A stretch of DNA of 64,000 nt from Epiperipatus broadwayi (taxonomy: Eukaryota > Onychophora > Udeonychophora > Euonychophora > Peripatidae), in NCBI GenBank assembly GCA_028023455.1, contig JAQFVV010000064.1:2825825-2889824 (forward strand), written 5' to 3'. The notes under the pieces were generated by a model, which did not search any database, was not told where the DNA came from, and saw only the letters and a list, made by a program, of their open reading frames with translations. The position numbers and the translations under genes are program-made. Of the stretch, positions 45,605 through 56,684 are shown in pieces. Every line of letters starts with the position of its first letter. Within the stretch, counting starts at the first letter, position 1.

Positions 45605-46020
45605 CAAAATTATTGTACTATATGCGGGATTCGAACTCAGACTTTCACACGACCCACTACTCTCAGTGGCATCTCATATTGCTGACCCACCTGATCACAC
45701 ACATGTTAAAAAGATAAATAATCACCAATATACGTATTTCATGCTAAACCAGCAATCATCAGTTGGTCTAGATTACTATCCTCACACATATATATAATCA
45801 GTGTTCAGCTTTATATTAAGATAGCCAATCTTCATACTTTAATGGACAGGCTTCAAACTATTCCAACACAACTCTTCAGCCTTCCATTTAATTGAAAATT
45901 GGATGATGGAATGTTCAAAGCCTTTGTTAGTGCCAAGGTTTCATCATACCCATGTTGACATATCATGTACAGGAGAATAATCCATTTATACATACATATG
46001 CAAGGGATGGGCAGACCTTT
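45605..46020 (-). repeat. Hammerhead repeat, full unit (downstream unit of a head-to-tail pair)
   Basis: A complete minus-strand unit from the CATCCCTTGCATATG region (about 46010) to the B-box GAGTTCGAATCCCGC (about 45640-45626). In this and the next copy the B box is canonical (GTTCGAATCC), better than in the plus-strand copies. It joins head to tail with the fragment at 46080-46292. Confidence 0.8.
45717..45780 (-). ncRNA. Hammerhead ribozyme, copy 6
   Basis: On the minus strand: CCAA (45766-45763), CTGATGA (45762-45756), TTGCT/AGCAT around GGTTT, GAAA (45740-45737), TACGTA, TA (45730-45729) and TTGG (45728-45725). All catalytic residues are present. The pair next to the core in stem II is U opposite U instead of G-C, which should weaken it. 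Stem I continues with AATCTA...TGATTATT beyond an internal loop. Confidence 0.75.
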
Positions 46021-46079
46021 TACACACTATTTATATAAATTAATACATTGTATAGGCTTAACCCTGCATTTATATATGT

Positions 46080-46292
46080 AATATATGCGAGATTCGAATT
46101 CAGACTTTCAGACGACCCACTACTTTCAGTGGCATCTCATATTGCTGACCCACCTGATCACACACATGTTGAAAAGATAAATAATCACCAATATACATAT
46201 TTCATGCTAAACTGCTAAACCAGCAATCATCAGTTGCTCTAGATTACTATCCTCAAACATAATATAATCAGTGTTCAGTTTTATTTTAAGAT
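46080..46292 (-). repeat. Hammerhead repeat, upstream partial unit of the pair
   Basis: 3' half of the repeat on the minus strand, with ribozyme remnant (46184-46250) and B box ATTCGAATCTCGC. Its 3' tail (TATATATTACATATATAAAT type) leads into the next unit. The core-to-core distance to copy 6 is 471 bases. Confidence 0.75.
46184..46250 (-). ncRNA. Hammerhead ribozyme, copy 7 (stem II expanded)
   Basis: CTGATGA (46233-46227), then stem and loop II carry an internal duplication (GGTTTAGCAGTTTAGCAT), then GAAA, TATGTA, TA and TTGG. The GCAA replacing CCAA weakens stem I. Core bases are kept but the fold is disturbed. Confidence 0.6.
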
Positions 46293-46400
46293 AGCAATAT
46301 GAGATGCCACTGAGAGTAGTAGGTCGTGTGAAAGTCTGAGTTCGAATCCCGCATATATTACATATATAAATGCAGGTTTAAACCTGTACAATGTATTAAA
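46293..46400 (+). repeat. Hammerhead-repeat 3' fragment, inverted relative to its neighbour
   Basis: Plus-strand piece from AATATGAGATGCCACTGAGA through GAGTTCGAATCCCGC to TATAAATGCAGGTTTAAACC. With the minus-strand unit beside it, it forms another inverted junction, like that at 1440. Confidence 0.75.
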
Positions 46401-46639
46401 ATTATTGTACATAACTCTTTCAATGTCATTATATCTAAATAAGGATAAAATTCAAATGTTATAAAAAAATGAAAACATTTACCACTCAAATAATAATTAT
46501 TAAACTTATCTTTGCTACGGCTGAAGATTGTAATTTAGTGCATAAAAACTGTGAAATTTTGAAGGAATCTTACTGGATAAAAAAAATATCGATTACATTT
46601 TTCAGCTTAGTAATAAAAACACAACAATAATAAACAATA

Positions 46640-46810
46640 CAGGTTAGTAATTACATGTTTCAAGTAGTATTATTCTCCACTCTTCTTCAGGTGTTGCTGG
46701 CCTATATGCACAATGACAATATTCCCTTAGAAGTTGAATTCGCACCTTTAGATTCTTGAATATCGAATTTAAGGCAAACTCTCTACCGACTGAGCTATTC
46801 TGTCACACAA
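46640..46810 (-). repeat. tRNA-derived SINE (family B) with recognisable tRNA head
   Basis: On the minus strand: A box TAGCTCAGTCGGTAGAG (46797-46781), B box GGTGCGAATTC (46746-46736), then the family body (AGCAACACCTGAAGAAGAG, TGAAACATGTAATTACTAAC). This is the best evidence that family B, seen as foldbacks at 9256 and 58123, is tRNA-derived. Confidence 0.7.
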
Positions 46811-49040
46811 CAATAATAAATTTCATGTAAAGTTATGAAAACAAATTTTATCATTATTTATTAACCTTTTAAAATATTTGTTACTTTTCATTTTTTAACT
46901 CAATTCACCATATTCATACTATGATTATAAAGAGAGCGTATGCTCTTTAGGTTTTCAATTTTTTGCTATCAGCATTTTCATGACTAGTCAAAGAGACAAT
47001 GCAGGTTTGTTTTTTTATTTATTTATGATGAACCAAACTATATATATTAAGAACCATGATAAAAGAATAAGCAAGCAAGAAATGTCTAGCGTATCAATGG
47101 GACTACAAAATTTACTCCTTCATTTTACTTAGAATACAGTCATATACTATTTGTTTAATAATGGAGGGGAAAAGCTCCAAATGTTTGTTTTGTTTAGATT
47201 GCCAAAAAAAGAAACACCTTATATTTCAGTATACATATATCAAGGAAAGATATTCATGGATGAAAGCTATAAAAAGGTGAATATATATATTTTGGACTCA
47301 TGCCTATATGAAGTTGTTTGTTATTAATATGATTATTGTGTTCATGTATCCATCATATTTGACATTGTTCAGATAGCAAAAATCCCTCAAGCAGTTGCTG
47401 CAAAGACATTAGATGTAGAAAACACTGCAGTTTAATTTATAAAATTAGTTTTAACTAACTGAATTCAAATCTGTCAAACATATAATCAAGATATTATTTT
47501 TTTGTTTAGTAAAATTTCCAAAAAAAAAAAAAGGTTTAGGAATTGAAGGAGGGGTAGCATTAAATAATAAACCAGATTAGAATCTAAAGGGCTTTTGTGA
47601 TGATATATCATCTTTGCCAATCAGATGACAGTGTAACTATTTAATAATAATTATTGATTCACGGTGGATTTTTAAGGCCTTTCTATCTTTGATAGGTAGT
47701 GCCATACCTGGACAAATTTGAATACTGTGGAAATCTATATTATAATCAGCATAGAAAATATAGAGTAAATAATGATGATAATATCAATTTGTCACATTTA
47801 CATGTTAATAGACTTCAGCAGCACTGATGCAACAATTATTCATAGATTATTCATACCCATGAAAAAGTCTTTCTGTATCCTCAAAGATTTCATAAATCTG
47901 TTGATCCTTGAGTGAGATCTTTAGGGTTAGTTAAAAGTTTGCCAATAAGTCTAAGATATATGTTTGTATGATACAATTTTAATAAGATTATAAATATATC
48001 ATATAGCTAATGTTTAGAAACATAAATTTATTCACAAATCAACTAAGACTGAACACATTACTAAATCAGATTCCTAAGAATTGTTTTAACAAACTTGTAA
48101 ACACAACCCACTCACTTTCATTAATGATAATTCATTGGTCAGATAGAAACTGAATTAGTATTCATACCAAATTCACTGACCATTTAAAAACTCATGGGGG
48201 TGGGGGAGAGAAGTAATGCTTGAGATTGGCTGTTGTTTACAAGTTTGTTGAAATGATTCTTTAGAGATCTTGAGAATTTTAATTATATATTCAAACTTAC
48301 TTGATTCATGAATAAGTTTATATATTTATATATACATTACGGTCAATGAATGTATGGGTTAAAAACACACATATATTCTGGGTTACAAATGTAATCATTT
48401 AATAATAAATGATCAAATTGATTTTAAAAGGAAAAGAAAAATGAGAATAATAAAATATAAATGATAATATGTTTTAAAGAGTTTTTTTTTTTAAATGCAA
48501 ACTTGCAAAAATGAAGTATTGCATCACCTTTTTCTTTTAAAAACAAAAAAAAAGTTTTAATATTAAAGAGCAAGTAAAGGGGGGGGGGGTAATTTTAAAT
48601 AAAAGTTAGAAGGAGCTCTCCTTTTTATAAATTTAATGAAAAAACAAAAAAGTAAAATAATGGGTAATTAGATGCTCTTTGGTTTTTGACAATAAAAAAT
48701 TCAATTGGCTGAGAAAGCTAGATAGAGATTGGAGTGATTACTTTAATGTATGTTTAAAATATTGCCCCAAGAATACTATAGAATTGGTGTGGGGAGGAAC
48801 TGCTCTGTCCACATGTGAAATATGATAGGAAAACATCATTTTCAGTCGAAGAATGTATTAGTAAGGTAAAAAAAGACAACATGTTAATCACTAATTAGCA
48901 AGTTAATAAAAAAATGTATTAGGTAATGAGAAAAATGCCTTGAGTATTATGACAGTTTTGAAGAAATGTTGTTAGACAAACTTAATATAACCTTTGTAAT
49001 TATGTAAATATCATTTGTGTTTAATAAAGAATATTACTTT
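46811..49040. other. Non-coding, nothing recognised
   Basis: AT-rich, with poly-G at 48579-48589. No supported gene. Confidence 0.5.
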
Positions 49041-49044
49041 AAAT

Positions 49045-49241
49045 AAAATAATTAATACTTTTAAGACAGGTTTTAACCTGAATCATATGCATCTTGAAAT
49101 TTATAATAGTCAAACAATATCTTTAATTGCCAATAGAGGGGCCTCTCAAACCATGACAGAAAATAGTGACTTTTATAAAGATAAGAGTGGCCATCTTATC
49201 CTTAATCTAACTTTCCACTTATATAGGCCAATCTAAAGCAT
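49045..49241 (-). mobile_element. MITE, inverted partner copy (partial)
   Basis: Reverse complement of the MITE at 49417-49628 over about 187 bp (CCTGAATCATATGC, AATATCTTTAATTGC, GGCCATCTTATCCTTAA, CACTTATATAGGCCAATCTA). One terminal repeat is worn and the other lost. The plus-strand open frame at 49015-49236 over it is incidental. Confidence 0.75.
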
Positions 49242-49416
49242 CCTGATTTGGGAGAGTGAAGCTGTTATTCTCTCTACTATTTAAATCCACTATTTCCTTT
49301 ACAAATTAACATTCGTGAAATCTTATGATTTACAATGAGTTAGTATTACAATCTTTATACTGGAAATATATAAACTATTGTAAAGTGTAATTATTTATTA
49401 ACTGCACAGAAATTAT

Positions 49417-49628
49417 ATGTAAATACTTTTAAGTCAGGCTTTAGATTGGCCTATATAAGTGGAAAGTTAGGTTAAGGATAAGATGGCCACTCTTATGTTT
49501 ATAAAAGTTGCTATCTTGTGTCATGGTTTGAGAGGTCCCTCTATCAGCAATTAAAGATATTGTTTGACTATCATAAATTTTAAGGCGCATATGCTTCAGG
49601 TTAAAGCCTGTCTTAAAAGTATTTACAT
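49417..49628 (+). mobile_element. MITE, 212 bp, with about 27-bp terminal inverted repeats
   Basis: Begins ATGTAAATACTTTTAAG, then TCAGGCTTTA, and ends with the reverse complement (TAAAGCCTG, TCTTAAAAGTATTTACAT), one mismatch in the repeats. TAT/ATA flanks fit a TA target, as for Tc1/mariner-type MITEs. No coding capacity. Related inner sequence occurs at 54253-54445. Confidence 0.8.
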
Positions 49629-49957
49629 ATATTTCCTATGAGCTTAATAAATAATTACAACTTTAAAATAATTGATGTAGAAGTGAAATTAAACTAAAAA
49701 CATAATTTGTAACAAAAAAAAACTTTTAAAATTTGCAATTCATTATAGATTACTTGGTTGATATAAAGAAATGATAACTCCCATTTGTAATAATTAAAGA
49801 AATGAAGGTAAAGACTACAGACATTATCTTATCGAAGTATTATATTAATCTAAGCAATGAGATTAAATTAAAATGAAATGCAAAAATTAATTAAGGAAAT
49901 TTTAACTTAATTAAACTAGATCGAAGGATGATCAAGAGAAACAATAAGAAAGAAACG

Positions 49958-50318
49958 TATAAAAGGACCAATGATCATTCAATTTTTTAAAGAGAAGATG
50001 GTGAAAAGCCATCCACATTTCCAACATGCATTTGCATCTACCTATTTTCACTAAACGCTGACCTAGAAGCATGCAGTCCTATACAACAACTGAAGTGTGT
50101 GGCTAGCCTTCAATCCCAGAACTCAGCATCATCATATGTTCTCCACCTGTAACTCATACCTACCTCATGATTTGTGAACTACTGATAAGCTCTCTCTCTC
50201 TTCATTGCAAACTGGAAAATCAATAAGAATCCAAAACCATCAATGGAAAAAAAAGGCCAACTGGAAACAAACAAAAAACTGTATCCATGAAAGTGTGACT
50301 TACTATCTTAAATCCTAG
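49958..50318 (+). promoter_or_regulatory. TATA-box promoter-like segment and possible non-coding first exon (or LTR)
   Basis: TATAAAAGG at 49958-49966 precedes about 330 bases of more balanced composition with no long frame, ending in a good splice-donor match CTAG|GTAAAT (GT at 50319-50320). AATAAA follows at about 50472. Could be the start of a host transcript or a solo LTR. No partner LTR was found. Confidence 0.3.
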
Positions 50319-50699
50319 GTAAATATAATTCTTATTTTCTCATTCTAAAGATTTTCACAGAAAGGCCTTAATATTGCATTCTTATATTCATATTATATTA
50401 TGTTATACATAGGTGTGTATCTGTATATGTCATTTTTACTATATCATGTTATAATTACATGTGTGTGTAAAATAAAATCTTTGTTTGCTTAATTATTGTC
50501 CAATTGATTCTCTCTTTTATAACTGCATCACTAATAGGTTAAGCTATAATTAACTTTAAGTATTGGGAAGTGTATCAGAGATTTCCCCTTGCAATTGAGA
50601 AAAGGAGCTAGCTTGGGATATATCAAATGCTAGAATGTGAACCTGTCATCTGAGTATGCTGACTATATAACCTGTGATTAGCTGGCATCTGAGATTAAT

Positions 50700-51045
50700 C
50701 CTCAAAACAAATAAAGTGCTCTGAATGGCAGGGGTTTGAAACTAGCAGTCGAGAAGTGCTATAGTCTGGAAATGTGATTGTAGGTTATATTTTGCATAGC
50801 CTCGGTCTGGTTATAGGTACTTCTGATGTTTCATCTACCTGGAATATTATACTTCTCTGCTTGAAATGCCGGTCTGCTGCCATAGTGAAAGTGCAGCCTG
50901 AGTTAAAATCGAGATCTAAAAAAAATGACCAGAGCGATTTTCTCCAACCTGATTCAATATATTGTTCTGTTGGACAAACGCTATTTATCAAATATTTTTT
51001 CTCTACTTATATAACGAAGCATAATCCCATAACATTTTATTAATT
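50700..51045. other. Less AT-rich block with overlapping open frames
   Basis: Frames on both strands (plus 50774-51043, 89 codons; minus 50785-50991, 68 codons) overlap in a patch with higher G+C than its flanks. Neither has a domain I recognise. It may be an exon or an old repeat; the strand is undecided. Confidence 0.25.
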
Positions 51046-51049
51046 TTTT

Positions 51050-51855
51050 TTTATTCATGAATCCAACATTTTAAAGGTTTTTAAATCAAATTAAAAAAAT
51101 AGGTGTGACCTCTTCTACCCTTTCAATTATTCCAGATTTGCATGTTCTTATTAATTAACTTATTATTTAAAAAATTAGTCTGCCAATAAGATTGCTAATT
51201 GGTAGCAATAATTTTTTGTAAAAACAAAAAAGACCCACACAAAAAAATGGGTAGTTTGCGGCTCAGTTCATATGGAAATCCACAGTAACGCCAAAAATAA
51301 CAGAAATGAGTTAGATCCATGGATCTTGAGCTCTATAATCTAAAGTTTGCTACTCCAGAACCACACAGAGGCATCTACTATGATCAAACTATATAAACGC
51401 GTTTGCTTATTATTAATAGTTACCTATGAGTGCTTGTACATATATGTGTACATGTGTGTAAGTGTATTTAGCAGACTGTCAGATTAACCATGCATATTCA
51501 CGCACATATATTCAAAAAGAAATGTATATACTTGGATGAAAGTCTTTATTCAAATATCACAAGCAAATGCAACATATAGATCATGTGCAATATCTCTATT
51601 TATCATGCAAACAATGTTAAAATCCCATAAACACTCTTATGTCTAAATGACAATCACATGAGTCTTATTTATCTGACGCTCCAAAAACTTATATACAGAA
51701 CAAGTCTTCTGCCTAAATATTTGGAACAAAGAAAGATTCAGTTTGATGATTAGACAAATGAGTTTTTACGAGATTTTACTGTTACTTGCGTACTGAAGAG
51801 AGCTTCACTTTTAACAAATATATATATATATTAAAAATAAATGTGTCTATGTACT
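51050..51855. other. Non-coding, nothing recognised
   Basis: AT-rich sequence. Confidence 0.5.
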
Positions 51856-51859
51856 CGTT

Positions 51860-52082
51860 AAGAAAGACTTTTAATAAATGTATTTTACCAGTTACTTCTT
51901 ATGGATGTGAGATTTTGATTCTTAAAAGATAAGCATATAGATATTGTATACAGTGAAGTATAGAGAGATTATATTGGGAGTAATGATTAAAGGTTAAAAT
52001 AGAAATATATGAGTAAGATAACACAGATATTACTGATACCATAAATAAATTAAGAAGCTAAAATGGAGCTGATCTGGTTGAA
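51860..52082 (+). pseudogene. RTE-like LINE C-terminal fragment, highly decayed
   Basis: Still shows TTTTACCAGTTACTTCTTAT (PV-TYG segment), GTATAGAGAGATTATATTGG and AAAATGGAGCTGATCTGG (LKWSWAG). Stops in all frames. Confidence 0.7.
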
Positions 52083-52089
52083 TTTGCTT

Positions 52090-53480
52090 TTAATTAAATT
52101 TGTATAAAATCTAAAATAAAGAATTTTTTTTTCATTCAAAGAAAAAACTTATTAAAAAAATATAATTAAAAAAGTTAATGGTTTGTTTTTTGAACACCAT
52201 GTTTCCAGGTACAGCTACTGAAATGCTGTAAGAAAGAATTTATAAAAGATATGTTTTACGAATGTATGTAGGTATAAAAACAGGTAGGAAAAAAGGTGAT
52301 TAATAAAAAGAGAGAAATAGTTATAAGTATTTGAGGAGTAGAGCAAGAGACAAAAAATTGTAAAAAAGATCATTTGTTTAGATGTATGGAATTTTTTTTT
52401 GACATATACTAATGATAATGAAATATAGTCAAATCTGTATTTGTATTTAACATGAACTAGATACATACATGAATTACACCTTGTAATTTTATATAAATAT
52501 TTGTACATCTCCAATCTTTTAGAAATAAAAAACGAACAATCGAGGTATTTTAGACGCTTATGCATGAGTAATTATATATATATCAACAGAGTAGATAATT
52601 TATTATGTCTATATAAATATATATAGAAATATAAAAAAATTAAATGATAATTGTAGTCAGTGCAAAGGCTTTTGAGAATTCATATAAAGAGTAAATGTGA
52701 AGAAGAAAGGCTTGTTTGATTTACATAGTGGCAGAACGGTGGACTCAAGAGAAATCATATGAACGATGGACTCGAAACAAGAGAAGTCAGATGACTTCTC
52801 TAGCAGTTAACCATTCTTTTTTCTAAAGAAAATGTTGCACAATGACTAGCCAATTTTCAGTTGTTAAGAATTTTATGTTTTTTTTCCTTTTATATGTTAT
52901 GCTCTAGTTCAAATTGGCAAAGTACTCATTTACCATATAATAGCATATAATAATGTAATGTCTAATAATGTAATGTCTAACTAGGCTGATTATAAATCAG
53001 TAACCTAAAGTCAGTCCTGATATTGCTTGAAAAATCTCAAGTGCCTCAAAAAGTTCCCTTTAAATTTAAACTTTGTTTTATGGTTATAGCAGGTGATTGT
53101 ATTAACTTTTATTATGAAAAAGACACATTAAATTTGCTTATAATTCTCAACAGCCTAAAAAAGTTTTCAAATTTCTAATTGAATTACAATCTCCTTACAT
53201 GAATAAGCCAACCCTACCCTCATAAGTGTTTTTACTTACTCACATGTACACATGCTTACATATATGTAGTTATTAAATAACATAGCAGTTTTAAAGATAT
53301 ACATAAATTAGATGGAAGTGCACTAGGAATAAATATCATTCACATCAATAAATGTTTAAAAAGAATAAATGACCACCATTTTTATTAGTAAGCTTTAAAA
53401 ATAGCTAATTATTTGTGAAGCACTGTCTATTTATAGCACATTAGTGACATGGTAGTTTTCTTCCATTTAATTACAAGCAT
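52090..53480. other. Non-coding, nothing recognised
   Basis: AT-rich; the 116-codon minus-strand frame at 52215-52565 is Phe/Leu/Tyr-rich and probably chance. Confidence 0.45.
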
Positions 53481-53489
53481 AAAATGAAA

Positions 53490-54190
53490 GCATAAGATGA
53501 AAGTAGGACTAAAGATAAATGTTAAAAAGACTAAGGTAATATTCAATGGATTTTCTCAAAATATGAAAATAAAGATTGATTATGATGAGTTAGAAAAAGT
53601 TAACAGCTACAAATACCTTGGTCAGATTATTAATACAGATGGAAATGTAATGGATGTAATTAATCATAGAATTAAACTTGGTTGGAGTGCTTTTGGTAGA
53701 AATAACTTGATACTAAAAGGAAATATGACTATGTGTTTGAAAAGGAAGGTTTTTAATAAATGTGTTTTACCAGTTCTTACTTATGGATCTGAGACTTGGA
53801 CACTTAATAGAAGACAATACAGAAACTTCAGACCACTCAAAGAAGTATGGAGAGATGCATATTAGAAGTAACAAGAAAAGATTGAAAATGCAATTTATGG
53901 GTAAGAGAACAAACAAGTGTTACTGACCTCATTGAAAAAAATTAAGGGACTGAAGTGGAGTTGGGCTGGACATATTACTAGAAGAGATGATAATAGATGG
54001 ACAATTGAAATCTTAAACTGGATTTTAAGAGATTGTAAAAGACCCAGAAAGAGACCACATGTGAGATGGATAAAATAAGAAAGTGTGCAGGGGTGATGTG
54101 AAGAAGAGAAGCTAAAGATTGGTCAAGCTGGATTGAACTTGGAGAGGCCTTCATCCTGAAGTAGATTGATAATGGTTGATGATGATATAT
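53490..54190 (+). pseudogene. RTE-like LINE 3' fragment, relatively young
   Basis: 5'-truncated copy beginning after the FADD box (GLKINVKKTKVIFNGFSQNM) and running through YKYLGQIINTDGNVM and LPVLTYGSETWTLNRR. A one-base deletion near 53812 shifts the frame; C-terminal motifs continue to about 54170 and the tail ATGGTTGATGATGAT. It keeps the G that the 23.5-kb copy has lost near 25965, so the two are independent descendants of one source. Confidence 0.85.
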
Positions 54191-54252
54191 TTATATAAAT
54201 TAGATTAACAACTCAGCACTGGTTTATTGAGCTTGTGAAATACTTTCAATTC

Positions 54253-54445
54253 AAAGCACATGATAGAGTCTTTTGAAAAGATAAGAATGGACTATCTTAT
54301 TCTTTTTAACCTATATTTATTTAGATAGGCCAATCTAAAGTATTTGGAATGAAAGTGTGAAGATTGGCCTATATAAATGAATATAGATAAATAGGGTATT
54401 GTGGACCATTCTTATCTTTTTAAAAGATTATATTGTGCTTTGGAT
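54253..54445. repeat. Hairpin element related to the 49-kb MITE
   Basis: Arms AAAAGATAAGAATGG / CCATTCTTATCTTTT and GGCCAATCTAAAGT / AGATTGGCC mirror each other around about 54350. The inner block AGGCCAATCTAAAG is shared with the MITE at 49417. Confidence 0.65.
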
Positions 54446-55255
54446 AGAGAATATTTCATGTGCCCAATAAATGAGCAATGAATTGTTAACCTAATTAGTA
54501 TATACTATTAGTAGCTACGAAAAGTTTATAAACATATATATATATAGTGAAGCGGTTGATGTCTAATCATCATCGAGCTTCATGCTGCACCATCTACACT
54601 AACCTCCTGCAGGGTCCATAATTCAGACCTCACCCACACACTGTATGCATAATGATTAGAGAAATTAGTAAAATTAATTATATTTAGTAAAGTGAAACAG
54701 TAGTTTGCGTGATGCATATATATATATATATGAAAAAGAAAAACAAGTTTTATATACATAAAACCTGCTATCGCTTGTATTAATGATCAATAGATGGAGC
54801 TTTACCAAGACCTCCAAACAAGTGTATTCTGTTTACATAAACATCAGAGTCAATATTCACTGTCTTTTTCATTTTGCTCCACCCTCAGATCAGCTGATTT
54901 CAAGCTGATTTGCTCTCATCAGTGAAGGGATAGGAGTTATATATATATATGAATGAAGCAATAATTTTATTAATATTTATTGCTGAAAATTAAACATTTC
55001 CTTATATAATTGTAAATATCTTTTTTATATATGTGTATTTAATTAAGGTTTTGGAATGTAACAACAACAAAAAATGGGGAAGGCTCGAAATACTGAAATA
55101 ATCTTTATCTAGATTCAGATCGTTTTCATTAATTAAAATCATAAATCTTAATTAAAATCAAAAGCAAGTCTTTTATTAGTTGTTTTCAAATCTTTAAAAA
55201 TATCTAAAATGGTATTTTGAGCCTTATCTGTTTTAAAAATATTTTACTAATTAAA
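54446..55255. other. Non-coding, little recognised
   Basis: A somewhat GC-richer patch at 54545-54650 and another at 54870-54940 may be SINE remnants. Not assigned. Confidence 0.35.
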
Positions 55256-55261
55256 TGTTTT

Positions 55262-55535
55262 TTATTTAATCAAGAGATTACAGAGATAGCTGTGGGCAAC
55301 TGAGATTGCACTCTTGGCAGGATTAATGTGTATAAAAGGGACCCATAGAACAAAATAAGTCAGTTTTAGTTGAGTTCAGTGGAGTTTTAGTTGAGTGTAG
55401 TTACTTTTCAGTGGAGTTAGTTTAGTTACTTTTCAGTTTAGTTACTTTCAGTAAAATAAATTTTAATAAGCCAACACAAGTTCTGCGCTATGAAGTTTGA
55501 GTAGTGGAATCTTTCACCTTTCTCTCTTTCTCTCA
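55262..55535 (+). promoter_or_regulatory. Promoter-like or solo-LTR-like segment
   Basis: TATAAAAGG at 55331-55339, then a run of imperfect short repeats (AGTTTAGTTACTTTTCAGT type, 55370-55452), AATAAA at 55455-55460, and a pyrimidine tract ending in a strong 3' splice-site-like TTTCTCTCAG (AG at 55534-55535). The order TATA, repeats, polyadenylation signal resembles an LTR. The ends are undefined and no second LTR is visible. Confidence 0.35.
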
Positions 55536-55540
55536 GAGAA

Positions 55541-55660
55541 ATGTCTATCTGTCTGCCTGATGTCACCATGTTCCATCCATCTGACCGGCCGTATATGATG
55601 ACCCAACTGATTGACTGCTTGTTCTACATCTACTTGCCATGCAGAGATAACCTCATGTAA
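55541..55660 (+). CDS. Short ORF downstream of the promoter-like segment
   Basis: 39 codons from ATG at 55541 to TAA at 55658-55660 (MSICLPDVTMFHPSDRPYMM, then a Leu/Tyr/Cys-rich end). It lies directly after the 3' splice-site-like AG and is less AT-rich than its flanks, with CpGs in GACCGGCCG. No family recognised. It could be a small exon or part of a retroelement leader. Confidence 0.2.
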   Translation: MSICLPDVTMFHPSDRPYMMTQLIDCLFYIYLPCRDNLM

Positions 55661-56500
55661 TATAGAGCTGCCTTGAAATGTAAATTCTTTTTGTAGTTTC
55701 TAATAAGATGTAGTTAAACATTTGTATTTTAATTCAGATATTAATTTATAAGTTTCTGCTAATTATGCTCTGAAATTCTCTCTCTGTAATTCCTTACTAA
55801 TATAATGTATTTTTAACTTACCTTTAACGCTTGAACTCATATATATATATATATAACTTTGTGTGGCTCCATTAAAATTTTATGGATTTTGTTTAATGTA
55901 TAGATATAATTTATTTTCTTTAATATGCCAAAAATCACCAAATTCCGAGTCTGGAAAAGGGGGGAAATAATTGCTTAATTTGGAAAGAAGCAAGGCTTCA
56001 TTTAAAACCTATCAATAAAGTTTTGTTTGTAATAAATAGAAATTACTCGTGAGTTTGGTTTCATTTTAAATTCGTTATTCTTAAAGTCAATTAAAAACTT
56101 TAACTGTGGATGAATTCTGCTAAATTTACTGCTTTGAATTTGTCTTTAAAATTTCATTTTAAAAGATCATGAACCTTGATTAATATAATTAGTCCATTCT
56201 TTCCTGCTGTTGCCCAAAGGGCTAATGTAATCCGTAATATCTATATGGGAATCTGAATTTAAATATAAATTTTATTAGTTTAATGCTATAGAAAAGAGTT
56301 ATTATTCATTACAGTTTGTTGAATGACTCAGGATTGAAAACCGGTTATTGCGCAAGAGATTAGACCATTTCCAAACTTTAAAATAATATTATAAAATTAT
56401 ATAAACATTGCTGGCATACCTTTTCCTTTATTCTGATATTTTATCTTCTCCATTTCTTGATTGTTTTGTCATTGGGGACATGGGAAGCCTGAAGCTCCCA
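55661..56500. other. Non-coding, nothing recognised
   Basis: AT-rich with no supported feature. Confidence 0.5.
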
Positions 56501-56515
56501 TCCTACTTTTCAAAA

Positions 56516-56653
56516 TCATTCGTAATCAGGGACACTACTCCCTGTGGAACGTGAGGCTTGTGAGTTTGATGTGTTGCGGATGACTGTACATCCAGCTCCG
56601 GCTTTCAAACCCAACCTCTCCATCAATATCGCTCCACCAGAATGCACAGGCAT
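56516..56653 (-). CDS. Short ORF in a GC-richer island
   Basis: 45 codons on the minus strand from ATG at 56653 to TGA at 56516-56518, containing GGAILMERLGLKAGAGCTVI and Ser/Thr-rich NTSNSQASRSTGSS. The surrounding 56460-56680 has many CpGs and G+C near 50%, unlike nearly all of the window. No domain is recognised. It may be a conserved repeat that yields spurious predicted proteins, or a true small exon. Confidence 0.3.
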   Translation of the reverse strand: MPVHSGGAILMERLGLKAGAGCTVIRNTSNSQASRSTGSSVPDYE

Positions 56654-56684
56654 ATCAAATCTAAGTTTGTTTCAAATATTCTTT

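Noticed and set aside
49015-49236. Plus-strand 73-codon ORF
   Set aside because: It lies on a MITE copy whose inverted sister has no matching frame.
52215-52565. 116-codon minus-strand ORF as a membrane protein gene
   Set aside because: Its hydrophobic, Phe/Tyr/Ser/Leu-rich composition is what AT-rich DNA gives by chance; no start context, splice signals or homology support it.
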